Source: Streptomyces sp. A012304
Lineage (GTDB): Bacteria; Actinomycetota; Actinomycetes; Streptomycetales; Streptomycetaceae
Direction: 5' to 3'
DNA length: 52,003 nucleotides
Assembly (NCBI RefSeq): GCF_026008495.1
Contig: NZ_BQUN01000182.1
Span: forward strand, 301,033 to 353,035
Below the pieces are notes generated by a model. That model ran no database searches, had not been told where the DNA came from, and saw only the letters and a program-made list of their open reading frames with translations. Shown here in pieces: positions 26,934-36,242 of the stretch. Position 1 is the first letter of the stretch. Each line of letters opens with the position of its first letter. The translations under genes were made by a program, and so were the position numbers.

Positions 26934-28073
26934 GTGAGCCATGCAATCCGGAGGGCCAGCGAACTGGCCCTGGATGAGACGACGGTCACCGCACTTCGGG
27001 CCGCGCTGAAGACCACCGCCGACGAGGTCGTCCAGGCGATCATCGACGAGGTCCCTTCCTACGCCAACGCCCTTTCGGGCAGCATGGGCGGGACCATCCG
27101 CCGAGCCGTCCGCACCGCCCTGGGGCACTACCTGGACCTCGCGAGCGGGAACGCCACAGGCGGCGACGCCGGTGACGCAGCCTACGAGCTGGGCCGCGGC
27201 GAGGTGCGCGACGGCCGTTCGATGGACGCCCTGCTCAGCGCCTACCGCGTCGGCGCTCGCGTGGCCTGGCGATGCCTGGCAGCGGGTGCCGTACCCGCAG
27301 GTCTGCCCGCCGCCGAGGTCGCCAAGTTCGCCGAGCTGACCTTCGCCTACATCGACGAGCTCTCCGCCGCGAGCGCCGCGGGCCACGCCGACGAACTGGC
27401 AGCCCGGGGCCGGGCCCATGAGCGTCACCTGGAGCACCTGGCCCGCGACCTCCTCGCCGGCGCGAGCCCGGACGTGCTGCTGGCCTCTGTGCAACGGGCC
27501 GGATGGCAGCCTCCGGGTTCGCTGACCGCGGTCCTGCTGCCCGCCGCCCAGGCCCGGCCTGCCTACCGCGCGCTCGACCCGAGCACCCTCGTCCTCGACG
27601 ATCTGCCGGACGCCACCGGTGTGCTGCTCGTCCCCGACGCCGACCGATCACATCTCTTGCGGCAGCTGACCGACCGCACCGCCGTGGTCGGCCCGGCCCG
27701 GCCATGGACTCGAGCGTCCGCCTCGTACTCACGAGCCGTACGCGCCCGTTCCCTCTCCTCCGATATCCGCGACACCGAGGACCACCTGCCCGAGCTGGTG
27801 CTGAGCGCCGACGTGGAGGCGCTCGCAGACCTGCGTGCCCGAGCCCTCGCACCGTTGCGGACCTTGCCGGTCGCGACCGCACGGCGGCTGGAGGAGACGT
27901 TGCGGGCGTGGCTGCTGCACCAGGGCAGGCGGGACGAGGTGGCGGCGGCGTTGTTCGTCCATCCCCAGACCGTCCGGTACCGGATGTCGCAGCTGCGGGA
28001 GCTGTTCCCGGATCTCGCATCGCCACACCGGGTCCTTGAACTGACGCTGGCGGTCGGTCTTCGCGTCAGCTGA
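26934..28073 (+). CDS. PucR-family (CdaR-like) transcriptional regulator
   Basis: A 379-residue regulator. GTG 26934 follows AGGGA (26921-26925); TTG 26913 would add seven residues. The N-terminal ~170 residues are helical (RsbR N-terminal-like); the C-terminal PucR helix-turn-helix reads RRDEVAAALFVHPQTVRYRM then LRELFPDLASPHRVLEL. It is divergent from the reductase/desaturase operon with an 87-nt gap, so control of membrane lipid desaturation is the likely role. I found no clear operator. Confidence 0.85.
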   Translation: MSHAIRRASELALDETTVTALRAALKTTADEVVQAIIDEVPSYANALSGSMGGTIRRAVRTALGHYLDLASGNATGGDAGDAAYELGRGEVRDGRSMDALLSAYRVGARVAWRCLAAGAVPAGLPAAEVAKFAELTFAYIDELSAASAAGHADELAARGRAHERHLEHLARDLLAGASPDVLLASVQRAGWQPPGSLTAVLLPAAQARPAYRALDPSTLVLDDLPDATGVLLVPDADRSHLLRQLTDRTAVVGPARPWTRASASYSRAVRARSLSSDIRDTEDHLPELVLSADVEALADLRARALAPLRTLPVATARRLEETLRAWLLHQGRRDEVAAALFVHPQTVRYRMSQLRELFPDLASPHRVLELTLAVGLRVS

Positions 28074-28292
28074 CACGTACGTCGACGGTCCACGACCGCG
28101 TCCGCGAGCGATCCAGGAATCGTGCCTCGTTCTCGGTGCCATCAGCTGGTTCATGCGGCCCGGGAAGAGCGGTATGAGCCAGCTGAGACCGGGGCGTGAT
28201 GTGAAGACCAGACAAGGCCTTGGGAAGCCCGTCGGGGGCGCTGTCTCTGAGGAGCGCGGTGGCGGATACAGCTCGACTCGATCCGGTGGACG

Positions 28293-28391
28293 ATGCGCAC
28301 CGGCCCGCTCGTCGACGCGCTCATCGAGCATCTGGTCGGTAATCTGGGCCGCCATGCCCTGGAGAACGGCTTTCATGTCGTCATGGAGGGC
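28293..28391 (+). pseudogene. Fragment resembling a nucleotide/antibiotic-type kinase
   Basis: About 33 codons (LIEHLVGNLGRHALENGFHV then VMEG) resemble the segment before the substrate site in small AAA/zeta-toxin-like kinases of Streptomyces. No Walker A motif lies upstream and the similarity ends after GAYL. It lies in the 560-nt gap 28074-28633, where I recognise nothing else apart from the ribosome site of the next gene. Confidence 0.3.
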
Positions 28392-28633
28392 GCTTACCTG
28401 GCACGAGCTGACCCACGGGCGCGCGGCGGGCTGCGGCTGGGTGACCGGCGGGGCGGCCAGGCCCGATCACCAGGGGCGGGGGCCGGGCCGCTCGCGCCGG
28501 GGACCACCGTGGTTCTGCGACGGCCCTGTGTCTCCCTTCCGACAGGTCAACCGGACGACCGACCGGGCCGGCCTGGCACACCGCTCGAGGGATGATGGGG
28601 ATGGAATGACGGAACGTGAGGTCAGGAGCTTCC

Positions 28634-28972
28634 ATGGCGAAGCGGGTTCACCGACCCCGTGAGGACGCGGAGTTCAATTTCATCCTGGGGATGAGCGCAG
28701 TTCCGGTCCTCGCATACTTCACCGGGACATGGCCCAGGGCAATCGAGCCCTGCCGGGTGATGGACCTCGTCGTGGGTGGCATCGCCGACGACTACACGGG
28801 CCGCCTGACGGCCGTCCGCGCCGACATCAGGCGTTGTCCGGCCGCAACCGAGCGATACGGGATCACCGGAGCCCCGTCCTACGTCCTGCTGAAGGAGGGA
28901 GAGGCGGTGGCGCACGGCACGGGGCCTATGACCATCGCCGAGGTACGGAAGTTCCTGGACAGCCACCTCTGA
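28634..28972 (+). CDS. Thioredoxin-fold protein lacking the first active-site cysteine
   Basis: A 112-residue cytoplasmic protein; ATG 28634 follows AGGAG (28624-28628). The fold markers are present: VLAYFTGTW before the active site, VRADIRRCPAATERYGI and then the cis-proline segment GAPSYVLLKEGEAV. The expected WCxxC is WPRAIEPC, so only one Cys remains and ordinary dithiol redox chemistry is not possible. Streptomyces encodes a group of such proteins. A thiol-binding or monothiol role is conceivable but not shown. It stands alone. Confidence 0.75.
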   Translation: MAKRVHRPREDAEFNFILGMSAVPVLAYFTGTWPRAIEPCRVMDLVVGGIADDYTGRLTAVRADIRRCPAATERYGITGAPSYVLLKEGEAVAHGTGPMTIAEVRKFLDSHL

Positions 28973-29065
28973 GCGGCCGCTGCGACACGTGGCGCGACGC
29001 CCGTCACGTCCCGTCTGTGGGAGCTGCGCCGCCTGAGACACCTTGGTGCTGAGACACCCCGCAGG

Positions 29066-29254
29066 TCACATAACGCAGTCGAGGACCAAGCCGTCGGGCA
29101 GGTCGGCGGCCGCGACCTCGAGCTCGGGGAAGCGGCTCTTCAGGAGGCTGCCCCGGCGGGACTGCAGCAGCAGTGGTCCGGGCGCCGGCCACGGGGTGAA
29201 GACGATCGCCCGGTAGCCGTTCTTCTCCAGACTTTGATGTGTCTCCTGAGGCAT
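29066..29254 (-). pseudogene. ATP-dependent DNA ligase fragment
   Basis: Sixty-two codons read NGYRAIVFTPWPAPGPLLLQ, then SRRGSLLKSRFPEL and LPDGLVLD. This resembles the segment after the catalytic lysine in Streptomyces ATP-dependent DNA ligases, where EPKWDGYRA is expected. Here it reads LEKNGYRA, so the K-x-DG motif is destroyed, and both ends are missing. Confidence 0.55.
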
Positions 29255-29261
29255 CAGCTCG

Positions 29262-29412
29262 TTGTCTGGGCCACTTCAAAAACGGCACATGATCGGCAAG
29301 CAGCTCGACATCGCCGAGGCCCGCCACCGCCTGCCAGCGGATTTTCTTTGGCCAGCGCCGCGAACTGCGCCGGCACTACCCGCAAGGGCATGGAGGACCA
29401 GCCCCTTTTTCT
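29262..29412 (+). mobile_element. Tn3-family transposase remnant
   Basis: HMIGKQLDIAEARHRLPADF continues, after a frame change, with IFFGQRRELRRHY, and a third frame gives KGMEDQ. Together these follow the C-terminal block of Tn3-family transposases (…GEGRHSLARAIFFGQRGELR…). Only about 50 codons survive. It abuts the ligase fragment, so a transposition or deletion event may have joined them. Confidence 0.5.
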
Positions 29413-29500
29413 GCCCCGCGCAGGCCGGCCGCCGAGCGCTGCGCCAACCGTCGGCCGACGCCAGCGAGGCGTGGCGGAGCGTTGCCCAGGGCAGAACAGT

Positions 29501-30178
29501 TCACGTTTCGTAGCGGCCATGGTGCGCGCGTGAGAGGGCGGCGGCGCCCTGGCAGGCGAGGGTGGCGGCATCGTCTGCGTACTGGGGGATGTCGTCGGGC
29601 CATTTCGAGGTCGGCTGGAGGATCAGCAGCGAGACGGCACCGTGCAGGCACGCGCAGATGGCCCGGGTCAGCGCCGTCACATCGCCGTGGAGCACGCCGG
29701 CGTCGGCGCATCGCTGCACTGTTTCGCGCAGGAATCGGAAGCAGGCGTCGGCGACCTGCTCGGTGGCGGCTGTCGCGGGTCCGGTCGCGACCAGGCGGTA
29801 GCGCAGGGGATGGTCGAGTCCGAACCTGATGTAGGCGACACTGCGCTGGTGGAGTTCGGCGAACGGGTCGGTGGTCTGGGCGCTGATGCTCAGCATCCGT
29901 CGGGCGAGCTCGTCCCAGACCCCGAGGCACACGGTGTGCAGCAGTTCCAGTCGGTTGTCGAAGTGCAGATATACCGAGGGGGTGCTGACCCCGACGGCCT
30001 GTGCGACCGCACGGATGGTCACGCCGTCCTCGCCGGCGTCGTCGAGCAACGTGCCGGCCGCTTCGATGAGCTCGTCCCTCAGTCGGCCGCCGTGGCCTCG
30101 CTTGGCGCGACTGCGCCGACGGCCTTCGGTTGTGCCGGCGCGGCCGTCGGCTGTGGTCTGGCCGGGTCCCTTAGTCAT
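29501..30178 (-). CDS. TetR-family transcriptional repressor
   Basis: A 225-residue regulator; ATG 30178 lies 8 nt inside the end of the thioesterase gene, so the two are cotranscribed and coupled. The helix-turn-helix is TIRAVAQAVGVSTPSVYLHF (residues 53-72) after a long basic N-terminus (RRRSRAKRGHGGRLRDEL). The ligand domain has RFGLDHPLRYRLVA, a TetR_C-type segment. A 23-bp palindrome at 30592 in front of the operon is its likely operator. Confidence 0.9.
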   Translation of the reverse strand: MTKGPGQTTADGRAGTTEGRRRSRAKRGHGGRLRDELIEAAGTLLDDAGEDGVTIRAVAQAVGVSTPSVYLHFDNRLELLHTVCLGVWDELARRMLSISAQTTDPFAELHQRSVAYIRFGLDHPLRYRLVATGPATAATEQVADACFRFLRETVQRCADAGVLHGDVTALTRAICACLHGAVSLLILQPTSKWPDDIPQYADDAATLACQGAAALSRAHHGRYET

Positions 30179-30575
30179 GGCGCTTCCGGAGGGCGACGAG
30201 TTGAGTGACGCGGGCGCAGAGCCGGTCCTTGTCGTCCCTGATGTCGATTTCCACGGTGACCGTTGACTTGCCGACGTGCAGCGGGCGGGAGGTCGCGAAA
30301 GCGCCGGTGCCGTGTACGGGCCGCAGGAAGTGGGTGGTGGATTCCATGGTCGCGGGGACGGTGTCGGCGGGCCCGTTCAGCGTGGCGCACACGGCGCCGG
30401 CTACATCGGCCAGCCCCATCAGTGCCCCGCCGTGCATCGCGGCGCCAACGGTGGACTGCTCGGGCGTGTAGGCGAGTTGCGCGGTGACAGCGTCGGCCTT
30501 GAGGGCTTCGAAGCGTATCCCGAGCGTCCTGGCGAACGGCGCCAAGGTGTAGACGTCTTGCGCGGTGATGGTCAT
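30171..30575 (-). CDS. PaaI-type hotdog-fold thioesterase
   Basis: A 134-residue acyl-CoA thioesterase of the PaaI/DUF4442 group, ATG 30575. The hotdog signature is AAMHGGALMGLADVAGAVCA near residues 45-64, with the later strand TMESTTHFLRPVHGTG. It probably hydrolyses aromatic or medium-chain acyl-CoA in the cytoplasm. It is the first gene of a two-gene operon with the TetR repressor, which suggests induction by an acyl-CoA or related compound. A start 13 codons upstream is possible but would leave the ribosome site inside the gene. Confidence 0.85.
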   Translation of the reverse strand: MTITAQDVYTLAPFARTLGIRFEALKADAVTAQLAYTPEQSTVGAAMHGGALMGLADVAGAVCATLNGPADTVPATMESTTHFLRPVHGTGAFATSRPLHVGKSTVTVEIDIRDDKDRLCARVTQLVALRKRHD

Positions 30576-30591
30576 CGCGGCCCTTCAAGTT

Positions 30592-30614
30592 GTCGCCGTT
30601 AAGTTAACGGTGAC
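30592..30614. promoter_or_regulatory. TetR-type operator palindrome
   Basis: GTCGCCGTTAA-G-TTAACGGTGAC is symmetric at 10 of 11 positions per arm, and begins 16 nt upstream of the thioesterase start. Size, symmetry and location fit the autoregulatory operator of the TetR protein encoded in the same operon. Confidence 0.7.
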
Positions 30615-30764
30615 ATGTTATGTGGACGTCACGGTTCGCGTCCACGCCTGCGGCCGCGAGGCTGCAGGGCTGTGCAGTCTTCCGTGCCCCGATCGGAGGC
30701 GTGCTGAGAGACGCCGAGCTGTCACTGGGATGAGACAACTTCAAGTGTCTGGAGAACGAACTGG

Positions 30765-31171
30765 GTGAAGACGGCGCTCGGACTCGCCGGGATCTGCGCG
30801 GTCCTCATCCTGCTGGACGGCGCGACCGACGTCCTGGCCGACACGCTGCACAGCCTGCTGACCGCCGTGCCGCACGTCCAGGTCGGCGCCGACACCTCCC
30901 ACGGCGTCTTCGCCGTGGTCGACCAGCCGATCCGCTCGTACATCGCGTCGCACTCCGCCGCGCTGCCGATCAGCGCCTCCACCGCTACACCGTCTGGCAA
31001 CTGGTCGGCATCTTCGGCCTGGTCGGCGGGTTCTTCCGCAGCAGCGGCGTGCGCCTGACCTGGACCGCGTGGGGCGCGGCCAGCATCGCCATGGTCTGGG
31101 AAAGCGCGCTGCATTGCATCAAATACAACATTGCGCGCGGTGGCGAGAGTGACGTTGTGCCTGCTCGGTGA
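30765..31171 (+). pseudogene. Membrane protein of a conserved Streptomyces cassette, frameshifted and truncated
   Basis: GTG 30765 with GGAG upstream opens GLAGICAVLILLDGATDVLA, a membrane segment, then continues to LPISAST. One base is missing near 30985; the next frame goes on as YTVWQLVGIFGLVGGFFRSS and LTWTAWGAASIAMVW. After that the familiar sequence ends and an AT-richer stretch (31105-31140) leads to a stop at 31169-31171. I know this protein as a conserved Streptomyces membrane protein of unknown function that lies upstream of the small HTH gene found next here. Confidence 0.6.
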
Positions 31172-31389
31172 CGTTGAGGGGTGCGCGAGCAACGGATGTA
31201 CTCATCCCTGCGCAGCGGATGAGCATGGACACCCTCGTGGCGCTCTGCGACATCTTGCAGTGCACCCCGAACGACCTGATCAAGCCCGAGGTCGTCAACG
31301 TCCAGGTCCGCAAGACGGCCGGCGGTGAGACGGGGCCGGCGCCGAGTGCTCCGCGGCGGACCGTCATTCGCCGTCCCGGCCAGTCGTGA
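31168..31389 (+). pseudogene. Small Cro/C1-type HTH regulator lacking its N-terminal half
   Basis: GTG 31168 overlaps the previous stop (GTGA). Only the C-terminal part is normal: MSMDTLVALCDILQCTPNDL, the last helices of an HTH_26 domain, then VVNVQVRKTAGG and a basic tail. The first ~20 residues do not match the family, and REQ followed by a damaged segment at 31178-31205 shows where the recognition helix was lost. It is coupled to the next gene by another GTGA overlap at 31386. Confidence 0.6.
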
Positions 31390-32431
31390 GACGTCGACGG
31401 GCCAGGCTTCCCCTGGCGGATGCCCGGCGTGAGCTCGCCGAGATCCGGGCCCGGCTCGTCGGTCTCCTGCAGGACACGGTCGGCCCTGCGCTGACGGCGG
31501 AGGAGGGCCAGGAGCTCCTTGAGCGGGCGAAGGCGTCGAGCCCGCCGATGGCGCGCGAACTTCACGCCCACATAGCCCAGTTCCCGGACGCGTTGACGGC
31601 ACCGTCCCCACACTGCCCGGCGTCCTTGCCCCGGCTGCTGCAGGCCCTGCAGGCAGTCGGGCACGGCGGTGCCGTCACCCAGCTCGCCTGCGTTATCTGC
31701 GGCCACGCCGGTCGCAAGGTTCCCCGTGTCACTCCGCAAGGCCGCGCATGCGACTGGTGCGTCTCCCGGACCGAACTGCGCCCGTGCTCGTGCTGCGGGA
31801 AGGACGGTCACATCGTCACCCGGACAGGGGAGGAAGGAGCGGTCTGCCGCTCCTGTTATGAGAACCGCCACCGGGTCACCGGGCCCTGCGCCGACTGCGG
31901 GCGCCTCGGCACCTACCGGATGCGGCTCAGGGACGGGGCCAGGGTCGCCCTGTGTCGCCCCTGCGCCGGGTTTACGGACCAGAAGTGCGTCCGCTGCAAG
32001 ACCGTCGGCCCCGTGCAGTGCAACTCCGCCGAAGGGCCGGTCTGCCGCCGCTGTAACGTCGCCCCGGCCAAGCTCCCGTACTCCTGCCGCCGACGCTGGC
32101 TCGTCTCACCGAACGACAGATCGCTGGGGGCCGGAGGCACTCGGCGGTGGGAGCCCTGCCCGACAGCGAGCACCAGGAGCTTCTTCTCCCGGGCCGTCTC
32201 GCCGGCCGCCCGCGAAGCCCTGGAGGTCTGGCGGCGCAGCTCACGAAGCACGGTCTGCCCACCCTCGCGGCCCGCAACACGGCCTTGTTCGGCATGGCCG
32301 GTGAACTTCCGCCGATCATCATGTGCGACCTCTTCGGGATTCACAGAAACACCGCCACCCAATGGGCCGCCCTGGCTCAGGACAGTTGGGCCGGTTACCT
32401 CGCCGCCCTAAGAAACGACAGCGACGGCTGA
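31386..32431 (+). pseudogene. Multi-zinc-ribbon recombinase-like protein with internal deletion
   Basis: GTG 31386 opens a helical N-terminus followed by CxxC pairs: CVICGHAGRK, ACDWC, CSCCGKDGH, VCRSC, CADCGRLG, CRPC, CVRCKTVG and VCRRCNVAP, probably successive zinc ribbons. At about 32090 normal sequence stops. From about 32230, in another frame, the protein's C-terminus reappears: LTKHGLPTLAARNTALFGMA, then LPPIIMCDLFGIHRNTA and WAALAQDSWAGYLA. The intact proteins I recall are roughly twice as long, so several hundred codons are missing. Some database entries call the family integrase-like, but its function is unknown to me. Confidence 0.65.
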
Positions 32432-33024
32432 TCCCAGCGTTCGGCGGGCGCGGAGCCGCGTGCCTCGTCCGGCTCGGGAGTGAGCGTGAAGCGGGTTCTC
32501 AGGCTCTCCAGGATGACCCCGGCGCTGATCATGCCGTCGCGTCGCCAGCCGTGCTGGGCATCGAGCGGCATCTGCTCGACGAACCGGAGTTCGTAGTCGT
32601 TCTCCATGGCCCAGGCGAGCAATTCGGGTGCTTCATCGTCGTTCAGTCCGGGCATCAGGACGGCGTTGACCTCCACCGGGGTGAGCCCGGCGGCGCGAGC
32701 CGCAGCCAGGCCCTGAAGCACGTCGTGGTGGTGGTCCCGCCAGGTCAGGGCCTTGAAGACGGCGGGGCGCAGTGTGTCCAGCGAGACATTGACCCGGTCC
32801 AGGCCGGCGCGTTCCAGGACTCCGGCGGTCCGGCCCAGGCCGATGCCGTTGGTGGTCAGCGACAGCCTGGGGCGCGGTCCGAGAGCAGCGCACCGCTCGA
32901 CGATCCCGATGAGACCGGGGCGCAGCAACGGCTCACCGCCGGTGAAACGCACCTCCTCGACGCCGAGGTGAGCGACCGCGATCCGGACCAGCCGCACGAC
33001 CTCGTCGTCCGTGTCGATGAGCAT
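32395..33024 (-). pseudogene. moaA: moaA (GTP 3',8-cyclase) lacking the radical-SAM cluster and the C-terminus
   Basis: ATG 33024 begins MLIDT, then jumps straight to DDEVVRLVRIAVAHLGVEEV and VRFTGGEPLLRPGL. In normal MoaA about 40 residues separate these parts and hold the CxxxCxxC cluster that binds 4Fe-4S and SAM; they are absent without loss of frame. The rest is good (SLTTNGIGL, GLDRVNVSLDTLRP, MPGLNDDEAPELLAW, EQMPLDAQHGWRRDG) as far as GSAPAERW at about 32434. There the second cysteine-rich domain is replaced by 12 unrelated codons to a stop at 32395, overlapping the preceding pseudogene. It cannot make cyclic pyranopterin. It lies on the same strand 50 nt after sdaA. Confidence 0.85.
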
Positions 33025-33074
33025 GGCTGCGGCCCTTTCTCCTGCTTCGCCCCTGCCCCGCTCCGTCCGTCTCC

Positions 33075-34457
<1,383 letters not shown>

Positions 34458-34533
34458 GCCATACTCCGTGGGATTGGCGGGGCGTGACGGACGGTCATAG
34501 TTGTCATGGCACGCCCCTGCGGGAGGTTGTCGG

Positions 34534-35808
34534 TTACAGGCCGGGGTACAGCGGGTGCTTGTCGGCCAGGGCCTTCACCCGGGCCTTGAGCGCTTCGGCG
34601 TCGGCCGCCCCGAAGGGAGAAGGCGCCTTCAGCGTTTCGGCGATGACGTCGGCGACCTCGGTGAAGTCCTCGGCCTGGAAGCCGCGGGTGGCCAGGGCCG
34701 GGGTGCCGATGCGCAGGCCGGATGTCACCATCGGCGGGCGCGGGTCGTTGGGGACGGCGTTGCGGTTGACGGTGATGCCGACCTCGTGGAGGCGGTCCTC
34801 GGCCTGCCGGCCGTCCAGCTCGGACTCGCGCAGGTCGACCAGGATCAGGTGGACGTCGGTGCCGCCGGACAGCACGTTCACGCCGGCCTCGCGGGCATCG
34901 GCGGCCGTCAGGCGCTCGGCGAGGATCTTCGCGCCCTCGACCGTGCGGCGCTGACGCTCCTTGAACTCCTCGCTCGCGGCGACCTTGAAGGACACCGCCT
35001 TCGCCGCGATCACGTGCTCCAGCGGACCGCCCTGGAAACCCGGGAAGACCGAGGAATTGAGCTTCTTCGCGAAGTCCTTCTTCGCCAGGATGATGCCGCC
35101 GCGCGGCCCTCCCAGGGTCTTGTGCGTCGTGGACGTCACCACGTCCGCGTACTCCACCGGGTTCGGGTGCAGCCCCGCCGCGACCAGGCCCGCGAAGTGC
35201 GCCATGTCCACCCACAGGTACGCCTCGACCTCGTCGGCGATCCGCCGGAACTCGGCGAACTCCAGCTGCCGCGGGTACGCCGACCAGCCCGCGATGATCA
35301 CCTTCGGGCGGTGCTCCTTGGCCAGCCGCTCCAGCTCCGCCATGTCGACCAGACCGGTCTCCGCGTCCACGTGGTACGGAACGACGTTGAACTGCTTGCC
35401 CGAGAAGTTGATCTTCATGCCGTGGGTGAGGTGGCCGCCGTGGGCGAGGTCCAGACCCAGGATGGTGTCGCCGGGCTGGGCCAGCGCGAACAGGGCGGCC
35501 TGGTTGGCGGAGGCGCCCGAGTGGGGCTGGACGTTGGCGTACTCGGCGCCGAACAGCTCCTTGATCCGGTCGATGGCAATTTGCTCGGTGACGTCGACGT
35601 GCTCGCAGCCGCCGTAGTAGCGGCGGCCCGGGTAGCCCTCGGCGTACTTGTTGGTCAGCACCGAACCCTGTGCCTCCAGCACAGCGACGGGCGCGAAGTT
35701 CTCGGAGGCGATCATCTCCAGGGTGGACTGCTGGCGCTCCAGCTCGGCGTCGACCGCGGCGGCCACCTCCGGGTCGAGCTCGTGCAGGGGCTGGTTGAAC
35801 AGGGTCAT
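34534..35808 (-). CDS. glyA: Serine hydroxymethyltransferase
   Basis: A 424-residue PLP enzyme that joins glycine and 5,10-methylene-THF to give serine. ATG 35808 overlaps the gcvH-like stop (ATGA) with GAGGAG inside that gene. The Schiff-base lysine is in VVTSTTHKTLGGPRGG. Other marks are SENFAP, NKYAEGYPGRRYYGG and PHSGASANQAA. Streptomyces also has a housekeeping glyA elsewhere, so this is probably the catabolic copy: it consumes glycine from sarcosine and the methylene-THF produced by the oxidases, then hands serine to SdaA. Confidence 0.95.
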   Translation of the reverse strand: MTLFNQPLHELDPEVAAAVDAELERQQSTLEMIASENFAPVAVLEAQGSVLTNKYAEGYPGRRYYGGCEHVDVTEQIAIDRIKELFGAEYANVQPHSGASANQAALFALAQPGDTILGLDLAHGGHLTHGMKINFSGKQFNVVPYHVDAETGLVDMAELERLAKEHRPKVIIAGWSAYPRQLEFAEFRRIADEVEAYLWVDMAHFAGLVAAGLHPNPVEYADVVTSTTHKTLGGPRGGIILAKKDFAKKLNSSVFPGFQGGPLEHVIAAKAVSFKVAASEEFKERQRRTVEGAKILAERLTAADAREAGVNVLSGGTDVHLILVDLRESELDGRQAEDRLHEVGITVNRNAVPNDPRPPMVTSGLRIGTPALATRGFQAEDFTEVADVIAETLKAPSPFGAADAEALKARVKALADKHPLYPGL

Positions 35809-36242
35809 CGGCGGTCTCCTCGGGTGTGGGCACAGTGGGCGGCGTAGGCATCGGGGGTCAGCGCGCCGGCGATGTTCTCGACCCGCAGCCGGAACAGCCA
35901 GCCGCCGGTGTAGGGGGCGGCGTTGACGACGCCGGGGTCGTCGGCCAGTGCGGGGTTGACTTCCAGGACCCGGCCCGAGGCGGGGGCGTACAGGCCGCTG
36001 ACGGCGGTCCGTGACTCGATCTGTCCGCAGCTCTCTCCCGCCTCGACCCAGGTGCCGACCTCGGGCAGCCGGAGGTTGACCACGTCACCGAGGGCCCGCG
36101 CCGCGAACGCGGTGATGCCGACGGTGGCGTTGCCCTCGTCCACGACCAGCCACTCGTGGTCCCAGGTGTAACGCAGGTGCCGCGGAATGCTGGGAGCGCT
36201 CTCCCCTGCCGATTCCAGGGAGAGTCGGGGCGCGGAGCTCAT
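35805..36242 (-). CDS. GcvH-like protein without the lipoyl lysine
   Basis: A 145-residue protein with the glycine-cleavage H fold: YTWDHEWLVVDEGNATVGIT, ALGDVVNLRLPEVGTWVEAG, then GLYAPASGRVLEVN and PYTGGWLFRLRV. In true GcvH the lipoylated lysine lies in ES(V)KAVS; here the same place reads ESRTAVS (codons CGG ACC), so Lys is Thr and lipoylation is impossible there. It also has about 15 extra N-terminal residues (SSAPRLSLESAGES). Overlaps of 4 nt couple it to the reductase upstream and to glyA downstream. It cannot be a classical aminomethyl carrier; a binding or regulatory role, or decay, are both possible. Confidence 0.85.
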   Translation of the reverse strand: MSSAPRLSLESAGESAPSIPRHLRYTWDHEWLVVDEGNATVGITAFAARALGDVVNLRLPEVGTWVEAGESCGQIESRTAVSGLYAPASGRVLEVNPALADDPGVVNAAPYTGGWLFRLRVENIAGALTPDAYAAHCAHTRGDRR

